DNA of 38,761 nucleotides from a virus. The notes under the pieces are model-generated. The model was not told the origin of the DNA. It made no database searches and saw only the letters and a program-made list of their open reading frames with translations. Where the stretch lies: positions 1 to 38,761 of the IMG/VR virus record IMGVR_UViG_3300048996_000020; one strand, written 5' to 3'. The position numbers were made by a program, and so were the translations under genes. Shown here one piece after another: positions 23,013-31,282 of this stretch (the first letter of the stretch is position 1; each line of letters opens with the position of its first letter).

Positions 23013-23801
23013 CTACTCGGAGCTGATGTTGTAGGTGTCTGCGTCGATGAAGACCGCAGTCGGAGCGGTGATCTCGAACGTCTCGTCGTTCAACATTCGA
23101 ATAACGTCGAACGGAGCAGTCGCAGTCCAGGTTCCATTGCCATTGTCGAGCACCGTGAGTGTAGATATGGTGTCGTAGGCGGCAATCAGTTGTTCAGGTG
23201 TAGGAATTCTCGATTGGTCCGTGTCGGTGCCGTAGAGAATATCCTCGACGGTCGAAATCACCGACGGATCGGTGGACCGAGTATCGAGAATCACGTGCGA
23301 AGTGGGTCGGTACCCGGGCATGGCAGGAGGCTTACACGTGATTTTCCAGCTGAAGTCGCTCGGATCTGTCTGTTCCTTGAACGTGTCGTTCGAACGGTCC
23401 GAGGGAGATGCCAGAGCATTGTAGACGATGTGTATCTTGTACCCGGCAGCTTCCGACAAGTCATTTCCGATCATGGTTCGATAGGAAAGACTGAACGGCT
23501 TCCGACGCTGGTGAGTCAGGAACATTCCCGAACGGGCTTCGTCGTTACCGTTACACGGTTCGAATTCGTCCGGGTAGGTGAAGGCGGTTATGGTCCCTTC
23601 GAATTCCTCCGGGGAAGGAACCGCCAAGTACTTGACTCCGTCGATGTAGAACGACTTCGGATCTCCGCCTGAAGGATTCTCGCTGACGGACGTCAAACCG
23701 TTCCAGGGGACTCCAGGGTATCCATCGACGTACAGAACACCTCGGTCAACGCCCGTTTCGTAGAAGCGAGTACCGGCAGCATTCCAGTCGAGCCTTGCCA
23801 C
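23013..23801 (-). CDS. Second tail-tube paralogue, 262 aa
   Basis: The N-terminal two thirds closely parallels the tail tube at 24393-25277 (RxYETGVDRGVLY, PGVPWNGLTSVSENPSGG, FEGTITAFTYPDEF, LSYRTMIGNDL, YNALASPS). The C-terminus differs: it lacks the Ig-like extension and ends in a short beta unit (VFIDADTYNISSE). It may cap the tube or form a tail-tip ring, as other phages duplicate tube genes for tip parts. GTG start; it follows the chaperone-like gene. Confidence 0.8.
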   Translation of the reverse strand: MARLDWNAAGTRFYETGVDRGVLYVDGYPGVPWNGLTSVSENPSGGDPKSFYIDGVKYLAVPSPEEFEGTITAFTYPDEFEPCNGNDEARSGMFLTHQRRKPFSLSYRTMIGNDLSEAAGYKIHIVYNALASPSDRSNDTFKEQTDPSDFSWKITCKPPAMPGYRPTSHVILDTRSTDPSVISTVEDILYGTDTDQSRIPTPEQLIAAYDTISTLTVLDNGNGTWTATAPFDVIRMLNDETFEITAPTAVFIDADTYNISSE

Positions 23802-23816
23802 GTCGAATTCCCCCTC

Positions 23817-24359
23817 TCATCCAGAAGTGCCCAACTGGGCTCGTCGTCGGGCGTTCATTTCTCGGTTGTTCCGGGCAATGTCGGCCCTGCCCATCTTCTT
23901 CTGCGGCTTGTTCTTCTCGCTGAACACCTTGATGAGCGTGAACAGGCGGTTCAAATGCCAGTCCTCGCAGTCTTTCGGAATTCCCGAGGAAAACATCCAG
24001 AAGTAGATGAGCTCGGCGGTGATGGTTTCACGACTACGTCCTCGGTTCGCATCTTCTCTGAACCAGGTGGCCGTCATCTTAGCGCCGATGTAGCTGTCGA
24101 TCTCTTTGACGTTGTCCTCCGAAAGCCTCAGGAAAACCTCCGAGGGAACATCCGGAGTGAGAGTCATCGATTCGACGTAGAAGAGAATCTCTTCCGAAGT
24201 TTTGTTCTCAGTACTAAGGAATGGCTTCTCGAACTTCGACTCCCATTTTGACAGGGAGACCAGAGAGTGCTCCAATTCAAGCTTAACCACATCAGCAGGT
24301 ACGAACTCTTGTGTCTTCTCGTTGAATCCTTCGGACATCGGGACTTCGATTGTGAGCAC
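23817..24359 (-). CDS. Tail assembly chaperone candidate, 180 aa, GTG start
   Basis: Its place between the tail tube and the tape measure is the usual place of the tail assembly chaperone. It has a Glu/Lys-rich N-terminal part ([20 protein letters not shown]), a typical helical middle ([25 protein letters not shown]) and a basic C-terminus ([13 protein letters not shown]). The GTG has a strong AAAGGAGG site. I see no paired overlapping frame that would need a programmed frameshift; the next gene is a tube paralogue instead. Confidence 0.7.
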   Translation of the reverse strand: MLTIEVPMSEGFNEKTQEFVPADVVKLELEHSLVSLSKWESKFEKPFLSTENKTSEEILFYVESMTLTPDVPSEVFLRLSEDNVKEIDSYIGAKMTATWFREDANRGRSRETITAELIYFWMFSSGIPKDCEDWHLNRLFTLIKVFSEKNKPQKKMGRADIARNNREMNARRRAQLGTSG

Positions 24360-24392
24360 TCTCTAGCCTCCTTTCTGCCGAGAGAACGACGT

Positions 24393-25277
24393 TTACGAGA
24401 AGGTGATGGTCCAGTCGTTGTCGGCGGTCGCCGGGAACTTGTATCCCGCGGCAGGCTGGGCCTCGACGAACGTGTCCGCGGTGATCGGGCCGAAAGGCCC
24501 GGACGGAACGAGGTCGCCGCCGATGTAGTAGTTGACACCGGTGACAGCCGGGATCGTGATGATGTCGGTCGCCGCGTTGTAGGTCGGCTGGGTCGGGGTG
24601 ACCGTGGTGACCGTTCCGGAGAAGAACGCGATGACCTCGGCCGGGGTAGGCAGACGAGGGTCCTGACCCACGGTGCCGTACAGAGTGTCCTCGAGGCTGG
24701 CCAGAGCGGAGGCAGACACCTTGGTGGAGTCGATGACCATGCTGGCCGTCGGCTTGTAGGTGGTGCCGCTGATGGTCCCGACCTCGACCGCGTAGGTGGT
24801 GAAGTCCCAGCTGAACGCCATCGCCTCGGGAGAGTCGTTGACGGTCGCGTAGGCCTTCTCCGACGGGGCCGCGAGGGCGTTGTAGACGAGGTGCAGCTTG
24901 TAGCCGGCCTCTGAGTTGAGGTCGTTTCCGACCTTAGTGCGGTAGGACAGGCCGAACTTCGATCGCGGCTGCTGCCCGATCGCAACACCGGCCTGCGGGC
25001 TGGCGGTTCCGTCACACTGCGCGAACTCGTCCGGGTAGGTGAAGGCCTCGATGGTGCCGCCGAACTCCTCGACGGACATCAGGGTGAGGTACTTGATGTT
25101 GTCGGCGTACTGCGGGTTGGCCTCGGCGCCCGACGGCGACTCGGTGAGGGTCGTCAGACCGTTCCAGGCGAAACCGCTGTCGTAGACACCGGCGTTGTTC
25201 GGGAGGTACAGGACTCCGCGGTCGACACCGGTCTCGTAGAGCCGTTCGCCGGTCTGGTCCCAAGCGAGCTTGGTCAT
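24393..25277 (-). CDS. Major tail tube protein with Ig-like C-terminus, 294 aa
   Basis: The N-terminal about 215 residues form the tube domain; the same pattern occurs in the paralogue at 23013. The C-terminal about 75 residues (TPTQPTYNAATDIITIPAV ... AAGYKFPATADNDWTITF) form an Ig-like extra domain that also occurs at the C-terminus of the capsid protein. The codon usage is visibly G/C-ending and uniform, as in the capsid gene, which fits high expression. Confidence 0.87.
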   Translation of the reverse strand: MTKLAWDQTGERLYETGVDRGVLYLPNNAGVYDSGFAWNGLTTLTESPSGAEANPQYADNIKYLTLMSVEEFGGTIEAFTYPDEFAQCDGTASPQAGVAIGQQPRSKFGLSYRTKVGNDLNSEAGYKLHLVYNALAAPSEKAYATVNDSPEAMAFSWDFTTYAVEVGTISGTTYKPTASMVIDSTKVSASALASLEDTLYGTVGQDPRLPTPAEVIAFFSGTVTTVTPTQPTYNAATDIITIPAVTGVNYYIGGDLVPSGPFGPITADTFVEAQPAAGYKFPATADNDWTITFS

Positions 25278-25290
25278 GCTTGACTTCCTC

Positions 25291-25605
25291 TCAGAAGTAC
25301 AGGTTGAAAACGTAGTGGTGGAGGTTGTCCGCCGTGAAAACTCGGTTGAGATTCGACAGTGGCAGTTGAGCGACGTCGTCAGGAATATGAGTGTCCGGAT
25401 TCCTGTCGATCACCGTCACCTGATATCGCTTGGTGCGACTGTAGGGGTGGTTGCCAGCGAACTCGGTTTTCGCCATATCGTGGGCGTAGACGATACAGGG
25501 ATACTGCATCGCCAGGTTCGAAGGGGGCTGGAAATATACGTTACCGCTTCCCAGCACCCCTTCGAGAAGTGTCTGCAGCTCAAGCCTTGGGGCCGTTGTA
25601 GACAC
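25291..25605 (-). CDS. Tail terminator-like protein, 104 aa, GTG start
   Basis: The layout RLELQTLLEGVLGSGNVYFQP, YPCIVYAHD, RYQVTVIDRNPD matches small tail terminator proteins that end the tube and join head to tail. It overlaps the preceding gene by 26 nt and has a GGAG site ahead of the GTG. It lies directly before the tube gene, in the standard position. Confidence 0.72.
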   Translation of the reverse strand: MSTTAPRLELQTLLEGVLGSGNVYFQPPSNLAMQYPCIVYAHDMAKTEFAGNHPYSRTKRYQVTVIDRNPDTHIPDDVAQLPLSNLNRVFTADNLHHYVFNLYF

Positions 25606-25903
25606 CTCCTAGCTCCAATATGAGACGGGGGCCCCGAACCTCAATGTTCGTGACGGCCCAGTAGGCCCCCGCCCAAACAACGTAGCGAATGTTGAAGAAA
25701 TGCCCGTTGGCGTACTCATCCGCAACGATACTTATTGAGTTACTCACCGAGAGGTCGTTGTTGACACTCTCACCTTCCCTGAATCTCAACGAATTCCGGA
25801 TCACGTCTCCAAAGTATGAGAACTCTGTGATCTGGTCTTCGTTCACGCCAGGGGAGGTTTCTACGGTCGCACCGTATCCCACCTTTCCAGAAAATCGTGT
25901 CAT
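25580..25903 (-). CDS. Head-tail joining protein, 107 aa
   Basis: This small beta-rich protein (KVGYGATVETSPGV, FYFGDV-like, VSNSISIVADEYA) fits head-closure or stopper proteins. It sits between the capsid fusion and the tail terminator. The ribosome site is weak. The exact class is not certain. Confidence 0.65.
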   Translation of the reverse strand: MTRFSGKVGYGATVETSPGVNEDQITEFSYFGDVIRNSLRFREGESVNNDLSVSNSISIVADEYANGHFFNIRYVVWAGAYWAVTNIEVRGPRLILELGGVYNGPKA

Positions 25904-25920
25904 GACTAGGGGCGCCTAAC

Positions 25921-27966
25921 TCAGGCGGCCTTGCGCTTGAACATCCACGAGTCGTCGGCGTTGTCGGCGAAGTAGTAGCCGCCCGCCGGGACCGCGTAGA
26001 CGGTCGTCGAGGCACCCGCCGCAAGGGCGGTCTGAGCACCCGCGGTGAGGGTGGTCGTGCCGTCGTTGCCCTTGTAGACCACACCGGTGACGGTCGGGAT
26101 CGTGACGACACCCGTGTTTGCGTCGAAGCCCGGCTTGGTCGGGGTCGCCAGGACGTTCGCCGCGGCGGTCTTGCGGATGACCAGCGCCGACTTCGGCTTG
26201 ATGAGGGCGCCCGACATGCGGGTCTCCATCAGGTACTTCTGCTGGTTGTAGTCGATGTCGAAGTCGTCGAAGAGGTTGACCTCGCCGCCGCGGTCCGTAC
26301 CGACGTTGTAGTCGTCGAGGTTGACGATGATGCCAACCAGGTCGGAGACATCCTTCATCGGCTCGACGGTGACGATCTGGCTGACACCGAGAGCGTCCGC
26401 GACCGCCTGCTTGGTCTCGTAGAGACGCCGTCCCTGGAGGTCCTTGGCCTTCAGGAACATGTTGAGCTGCGGGATGGTAGTGAAGAAGGTCGGCGTGCCG
26501 GTGCCCTTGTAGAACTCCATGCCGTCCATGACGGAGTCCACGACCTCGTCGTAGGAGGAGTTGGCGTTGTCGACGTTCACGTACAGCGTGGTGACGAAGA
26601 GCTCGTGGTCGTTGAGGATGGACCGGATGCCGTCGCCGCTCGAGGCGCCCATCGGGTCCTTGACCTTGTCCTCGTCGCTGACCGAGCGGCCGTCGCCGAG
26701 AAGGATCGAACGGGCGATCTCCTCCTCCAGCATGAGCCGCATCTCAGCCTTGAGGAAGGCGACGATGTCGAAGTCCGTGATGTCGAGCATGTCGTCACGG
26801 TCGAGCTTTTGCTTCTTGTAGAGCGTGGTCGGGCTGGTGGTCCGCTTGGTGACGCCGAACCACTCCTCGAGCTTGTAGTTGCCCTTGATGTAGCCCTTGG
26901 CACGAGCCTCGTCCTGGGTCAGGTCGGCCGTGAAGGTCTTGATCCGGGAGAACGGGGTGTGGCGGGTACCGTTGAGGACGCTCGCGACCCACTCGGTCCG
27001 GCGCTTCTCGAGATCGACGGTCCCGGTGGCCATCTTGGCGTCCGGGAACAGGACGTCGATGTTCTCGATGCCGTGCTGGAGAGAGTCGACGTAGTGCTGG
27101 GCCGCTTCCCGCAGCGAGCCGCACTTGACGGCGTCGGCAAAGATGCCCTTGATGGCGTCGTGGCTCAGGGCGGTCTTCTTGCCGTCCTTGGTGTCGTCGG
27201 TCTGGTCGAACACGTTGCGCGACATATCGTCGGCTCCTTCCTTGTGGATGAGGTCGCCCTCGGCGGGCTTGTCGGAGTGCTGGGCGTCGGCCACGGTGTT
27301 GTCGACGGCCTTTCCGACCACGTAGTACATGACGTTCTTCTGCTCTTCGGTCATGGAATCGATGACGTCCTGAACCGTCATGTCCTTGACGCTGGCGTGC
27401 TTGAGATCGTCGGTGTCGTCGGTGCCGTCGGTGCCGTCGGTGTTGTCAGTGTTGTCAGTGTTGTCGGTGCCATCCGCAACTTCCTCGTCGAGAGCATGCT
27501 CGAGTTCGGAATCGGTGTAGATGACTGCCTCGTCGTCCAGCTCCGACATAGAGCCGTCACCGTGCTGGAGATTCACGAAGTCGATGACTGCACCGGGGTT
27601 GGCACCGGCCAGAACCAGGCTGACTTCGCGGATCACACCGTGCGTGACCTTCTTCGCCGTCTCCACCAAGTTGTTGGCGTAGATGGACAGGTGCTTGAGG
27701 TCACGGTGCTTGACCATGGCCTTGGCGCTCTGGCCCTGCTTGGTGTCGTTGAAGAATGCGTAGGCGTAGACGCCCTCGTCGCGGTGCTCCAGGATCGCGT
27801 GGCCGAGGATGTTGTCGATGTTGCTGTGGCCATGCTGGAACACCAGCGGGACCTGCATCTTGTCCATGTGCTCGAAGGCGCCGGGCATGATGGTACGGCC
27901 GTCGGTGCACTTGAGCCCAGCCTTGGTGGCCCAGCCGCCGAAATCGGCTTCGAGTACTGCTGCCAT
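25921..27966 (-). CDS. Fused prohead protease and major capsid protein, 681 aa
   Basis: Residues 1-135 are a prohead serine protease of the U35/S78 type: H45 or H47 in VFQHGHSN and S116 in REVSLVLAGANPGA. Residues 140-190 are an acidic linker with a repeated Thr-Asp-(Asn/Gly) run. Residues about 190-320 may serve as scaffold. An HK97-fold capsid follows (EWFGVTKRTTSP ... YLMETRMSGALI). The C-terminal about 75 residues repeat the Ig-like domain of the tail tube. The capsid shell forms after self-cleavage; the site is not visible. One long frame with no internal start close to a ribosome site at the junction. Confidence 0.88.
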   Translation of the reverse strand: MAAVLEADFGGWATKAGLKCTDGRTIMPGAFEHMDKMQVPLVFQHGHSNIDNILGHAILEHRDEGVYAYAFFNDTKQGQSAKAMVKHRDLKHLSIYANNLVETAKKVTHGVIREVSLVLAGANPGAVIDFVNLQHGDGSMSELDDEAVIYTDSELEHALDEEVADGTDNTDNTDNTDGTDGTDDTDDLKHASVKDMTVQDVIDSMTEEQKNVMYYVVGKAVDNTVADAQHSDKPAEGDLIHKEGADDMSRNVFDQTDDTKDGKKTALSHDAIKGIFADAVKCGSLREAAQHYVDSLQHGIENIDVLFPDAKMATGTVDLEKRRTEWVASVLNGTRHTPFSRIKTFTADLTQDEARAKGYIKGNYKLEEWFGVTKRTTSPTTLYKKQKLDRDDMLDITDFDIVAFLKAEMRLMLEEEIARSILLGDGRSVSDEDKVKDPMGASSGDGIRSILNDHELFVTTLYVNVDNANSSYDEVVDSVMDGMEFYKGTGTPTFFTTIPQLNMFLKAKDLQGRRLYETKQAVADALGVSQIVTVEPMKDVSDLVGIIVNLDDYNVGTDRGGEVNLFDDFDIDYNQQKYLMETRMSGALIKPKSALVIRKTAAANVLATPTKPGFDANTGVVTIPTVTGVVYKGNDGTTTLTAGAQTALAAGASTTVYAVPAGGYYFADNADDSWMFKRKAA
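27408..27473 (-). repeat. Nine-base tandem repeat in the capsid linker
   Basis: A run of GTCGGTGTC/GTCGGTGCC/GTCAGTGTT units encodes Asp-Asn-Thr and Asp-Gly-Thr repeats. It is a coding microsatellite in the acidic linker and may vary in copy number. Confidence 0.75.
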
Positions 27967-27983
27967 TTTGACTGTCTCCCTTC

Positions 27984-28487
27984 CTACTTCGATGTGTTTC
28001 GCCGGGCTCCGACGGAGCCGTCCTTGCGCATCTTGGCGATCCGCTCTTGAATGGTCTTGATCCTCTGCATCAGCGACTTGACCTGTTCGTCGAGAGACAC
28101 GTCCTTGTTCTGCTCTCGGCGCTTCTTGTCTTCCTTCGCCTTCTTAGCCTTCTGCGAAGCAGTTAGCTTGTCGGACTTGGAATTGGAGCTCTTCTGAGAA
28201 GAAGCTGTCTTTGTATCGGTCTTCGTCGACTTGACGCCGCTTCGAGCTTGAGCCTTCTTGACTTCGGCAGCGAGAACTTCCTGAAGCTTCTTCAGACGAG
28301 CCTTCAGCTCGGCGATCTTTGCTTCTTGATGCCTTCGTCGTTCGGCCTGTCGCTGTGCTCTCGTCTTGTGATGAGGCGCAGGCTTGGGTGACCCATGCTT
28401 ACGTCCCTTCAGCTTGCGAGTTCTCAGGTAGTACTCACGGCGCTTTGCTGCGTCGTAAGCCGAGATGTGAACTAGTTCATCAGCCAT
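27984..28487 (-). CDS. Basic head-module protein with ELVH-type N-terminus, 167 aa
   Basis: It starts MADELVHISAYDAAKRREYY and continues LRTRKLKGRK. The YDxxKxxEYYxRTRxLKGR motif recurs in phage proteins I recall. Residues 55-85 form a coiled coil (EAKIAELKARLKKLQEVLA), followed by a Lys/Ser/Thr-rich linker and a second coiled coil (EQVKSLMQRIKTIQERIAK). ELVH also begins the HYGVKGM tag in two nearby proteins. A scaffold or packaged role is likely. The ATG overlaps the portal stop by 8 nt. Confidence 0.65.
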   Translation of the reverse strand: MADELVHISAYDAAKRREYYLRTRKLKGRKHGSPKPAPHHKTRAQRQAERRRHQEAKIAELKARLKKLQEVLAAEVKKAQARSGVKSTKTDTKTASSQKSSNSKSDKLTASQKAKKAKEDKKRREQNKDVSLDEQVKSLMQRIKTIQERIAKMRKDGSVGARRNTSK

Positions 28488-29868
28488 CTTCGATACCCAG
28501 ATCTGCGAAGATCTGATCGACGATGCCGTTAAGCTCGTCAAGTCCACTCGAAACAATGTCTGCGCCAGGATCACCGACACTGTCGGCGTTTGGATCGGTT
28601 GACGGATCAACTGATGGATCAATTGACGGGTCAGGCGGTGCGGCGCCGGTACCCATGTCGGTACCAGGCTGTGGCATGTTGCTGTTGATCAGCTGATCGG
28701 CCTTCGGATCCTTGGATGGCTTGAACCCGATTCCCTGACGGATCTCGTTCGAACTGAGAATCTCGTTTCGGGTGAACTTGTCGGCGATCTCAGCAATATC
28801 AGCCATCGGAACCAGAGCGAACGGGTCGCGGAAGTACTGGATCGACTGACCCTGCGTCCGAGCCGTCTTGGTCAGGAAGGTGCGCTTCATGGCTTCCGTG
28901 ATCGCCTGGACGGCAGGCTGGATAGTCCGGCTGAAGTAGTTCAGCATGGCCTTCTCATCGGCCGTGCCGTTCATTACCTCCGGAGTCAGACCGAGTTCGC
29001 TGTAGAGCTTGTCGGTCAGATACTTGATCTGCTCAAGGAGGTTGTTATCAACCGGGCGGTTCAGCTGAGTGATCTTCTCGGTACCGTCTGTGTAGGCGAT
29101 ACCGTACTTACTGCCCTTCAGCTGGAACTCAATATCCTTCCGACGTTGTTCGGCCTGCACGCGTCGGGCTTCGGTCTTGATCACGTACGGAAGCTGGATG
29201 ATCATGTCGAGCTTGCCGGAACTGGAGGCCTCGTCGACCGTGTCCAGCATGTTGATCTTCCGAATAAGACGCTGCAATGTGGAGTTCGGCTCGTTCATCA
29301 CCGAATAAAGCGGATTCTCGATTATCGCCGTCATCCGCTTCGAAACGGTAACGATCTTCCGTTCGCCAATGCGCTCGTCGTACAAACTGACACGAACGTG
29401 CTGAGGCTGCCAGCCAACTATCTCACCAACTCGAAGTTGCTGAATATCGTAACTGGTGGTCCCAGTAGGATCGAGACTGGTCTCAACCGGAACAATCGCA
29501 ATAATCCCCTTTTCGAAGAGGGTCTGAGCTATGTCCTGTCGAAACTGCCGCGGGCCCTGATCTATGTTCGGCTCGACCGTGAGACAGTCGTGAAGACCAC
29601 TCGTGATGATGTCGTTGAGATACCGGCCATCTTCATCTGTTCGAACGTGCCGGATGTCGATACCCGAAACGTCGATACTGAGACGGGTATAGATCGACGA
29701 GATAAGGGTTCGTTCGCTGGAGAACGACGATCGGTTCCGGTTTGGAGGGCTGTAATAACCGAAACCATTCCCACCGGTAACGTGCAGTCCATCCAGGTAG
29801 TTGGGATCCGTGAAGACATTCCAACTGTGTTTCAAACCCGTTTTAACACGTGAAAACAAGCTTGCCAT
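28480..29868 (-). CDS. Portal protein, 462 aa
   Basis: The portal is the 12-fold ring through which DNA passes. The N-terminal region (YTRLSIDVSGIDIRHV, NDIITSGLHDCLTVEPN, QFRQDIAQTLFEKG) and the later LLEQIKYLTDKLYSELGLTPEVMNGTADE fit the portal family. The C-terminal 80 residues are acidic, with a DPSIDPSVDPSTDP repeat. The position between terminase and capsid is standard. Confidence 0.88.
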   Translation of the reverse strand: MASLFSRVKTGLKHSWNVFTDPNYLDGLHVTGGNGFGYYSPPNRNRSSFSSERTLISSIYTRLSIDVSGIDIRHVRTDEDGRYLNDIITSGLHDCLTVEPNIDQGPRQFRQDIAQTLFEKGIIAIVPVETSLDPTGTTSYDIQQLRVGEIVGWQPQHVRVSLYDERIGERKIVTVSKRMTAIIENPLYSVMNEPNSTLQRLIRKINMLDTVDEASSSGKLDMIIQLPYVIKTEARRVQAEQRRKDIEFQLKGSKYGIAYTDGTEKITQLNRPVDNNLLEQIKYLTDKLYSELGLTPEVMNGTADEKAMLNYFSRTIQPAVQAITEAMKRTFLTKTARTQGQSIQYFRDPFALVPMADIAEIADKFTRNEILSSNEIRQGIGFKPSKDPKADQLINSNMPQPGTDMGTGAAPPDPSIDPSVDPSTDPNADSVGDPGADIVSSGLDELNGIVDQIFADLGIEDG

Positions 29869-29901
29869 GAGTCACCTCCTTTCTGAAAACGTGGCTCAGG
29901 G

Positions 29902-30507
29902 CTAACCGATCCCCATGTCTCGGAGGAGGTTTCGGGCAGCTTGATGACCGTTGGGATCCTTGGCCTTGGCGTAGGCCTTCTTCCCAACGTTTAGAATTGT
30001 CCTGTCGATACCTGCCTTGTGGGCGTAGAGAGCCCCACCAACGACAATTGCCGTAGCCGCGGAAGCGTACTGAGAGTTGCCGTTGAGGATATGGCGAGTG
30101 CCCCTGATCCCCTTACCGGCGCTCTTCTTGATGTTCTTCCGCTTGCGTTCGGACACAGCCTTAGCCGCATGGACTGACATGTCCTGCTTGCTGAGGTGGT
30201 GATCGAAGGCCTTCTTATAGGAGGAGTCGTTCTTGCTCTTGCCCTCGACGGTGGCCTTGACCAGCTTCCGTCGGGTACCGGCGCCCTCGCCGAAGAACTG
30301 CTTGGCACGAGCGAACTCTTGGGCATCCTTCTTGGCGGTTCGGTTAGTGCTTCGAGAAACACCGGGAGGGCCGTCGTGGCGGACACCCCAGCGCATTCCC
30401 TTGACCCCATAGTGGACGAGTTCGTCGCCCCCGGAAGTATGCAGAAGTTCTTCCGCACTTGGAGGGGTGGACCCAGCGTTTTTGTACAATTCTCGGAGCC
30501 TCGCCAT
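29902..30507 (-). CDS. Tag-bearing basic head-module protein, 201 aa
   Basis: An N-terminal helix (MARLRELYKNAG) is followed by the tag HYGVKGMRWGVR (residues 32-43). The middle (FARAKQFFGEGAGTRRKLVK, FDHHLSKQDMSVHAAKA) is strongly basic; the end has a hydrophobic segment (residues about 147-162). The GEGAGTRRKL motif recurs in other phage proteins of unknown role. An AAGGAGG site fits the ATG at 30507; a TTG at 30564 also has a good site, so a 220-aa form is possible. Confidence 0.7.
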   Translation of the reverse strand: MARLRELYKNAGSTPPSAEELLHTSGGDELVHYGVKGMRWGVRHDGPPGVSRSTNRTAKKDAQEFARAKQFFGEGAGTRRKLVKATVEGKSKNDSSYKKAFDHHLSKQDMSVHAAKAVSERKRKNIKKSAGKGIRGTRHILNGNSQYASAATAIVVGGALYAHKAGIDRTILNVGKKAYAKAKDPNGHQAARNLLRDMGIG

Positions 30508-30565
30508 CATCACCTCCTTATTGGGGAACGACGAGGGGATGATGAACCCTGGCGTTCTGTTCAAG

Positions 30566-31282
30566 CTACTTCACCTCCTTGAAAGGCGTTGGGTCGATAC
30601 CCATCTCGTGATGCAGGGTTTCGCCCCACGCCTTAACAAAATTTGGTGGATCGGTAGCCCAGTGATACTGACTGAAAAGCTCGGCTTCGAGCTCTCCTCG
30701 ATCAAGAACAGTTCGAGCATAGCCTGAGCTGTCCCAGATCGTTTGCCCATCTCGCGCAGCTACTTTTTCCGCGACCCTGAGGGCTTTGTCTCGCGCCTTG
30801 ATGTTCCCACCGACGATCTTCTCTCCTCCAAGAACACCTTTCTTGAATTCTTGGTTGGAGTGAAAAAGGGCGTGCGAACTTTCATGGGTGAGAAGACCCT
30901 TAACGTTCCCGGTCCCAGGAGCATTCCAGTCAGGCTCGGCGTCCTTCATGATCTTTGTCAGATCGCGAGACTGTATGAATATGGTCCCGTCGTTATGACC
31001 ACCGGCTAGTTGGTTGTTTTCGACGAAAGCTATGTCAGTCCCGTTGAAATGGGGGCTGTTCTCTATTCGATTTACGTTCTTGATTTCGTAACCGTAACGG
31101 TCTTTCATCAAGCCCGCAACTTCGATAGCGGCTTTCGCTGTACGCTCGTTTACACCCGGTTCGACAAGAACGGCAGATGATCGAGAACCAGAACTACCTT
31201 CATCTGCCTTCCGAACGCCCCAGTGCATCCCCTTGACGCCGTAGTGAACAAGGTCACCCGGCGAAGGACTTCCTTGTGTCAC
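30566..31282 (-). CDS. Tag-bearing zinc-metallopeptidase-like protein, 238 aa
   Basis: Residues 13-24 are HYGVKGMHWGVR. After a Ser/Gly linker a domain follows with HESSHALFH (H133, E134, H137), the HExxH zinc site of metallopeptidases, and a downstream ELEAELFSQY helix that could provide the third ligand (E198 or E200). This suggests a gluzincin-like peptidase. GTG overlaps the terminase TGA (GTGA) and has a strong AGGAGGAG site. Target unknown; a role on entry or in head maturation is possible. Confidence 0.7.
   Translation of the reverse strand: MTQGSPSPGDLVHYGVKGMHWGVRKADEGSSGSRSSAVLVEPGVNERTAKAAIEVAGLMKDRYGYEIKNVNRIENSPHFNGTDIAFVENNQLAGGHNDGTIFIQSRDLTKIMKDAEPDWNAPGTGNVKGLLTHESSHALFHSNQEFKKGVLGGEKIVGGNIKARDKALRVAEKVAARDGQTIWDSSGYARTVLDRGELEAELFSQYHWATDPPNFVKAWGETLHHEMGIDPTPFKEVK

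Noticed and set aside
23817-24359. Programmed -1 frameshift linking a G and T tail chaperone pair
   Set aside because: No overlapping frame follows; the next gene is a tail-tube paralogue with its own GTG and ribosome site.
27408-27473. Short regular repeats that might suggest CRISPR
   Set aside because: The unit is 9 nt, in frame, without spacers; it encodes an acidic linker.
26605-28050. Long open frame (481 codons) on the plus strand
   Set aside because: It is the mirror of the GC-rich capsid fusion gene; the Val/Leu/Asp-rich product is typical of antisense shadow frames.
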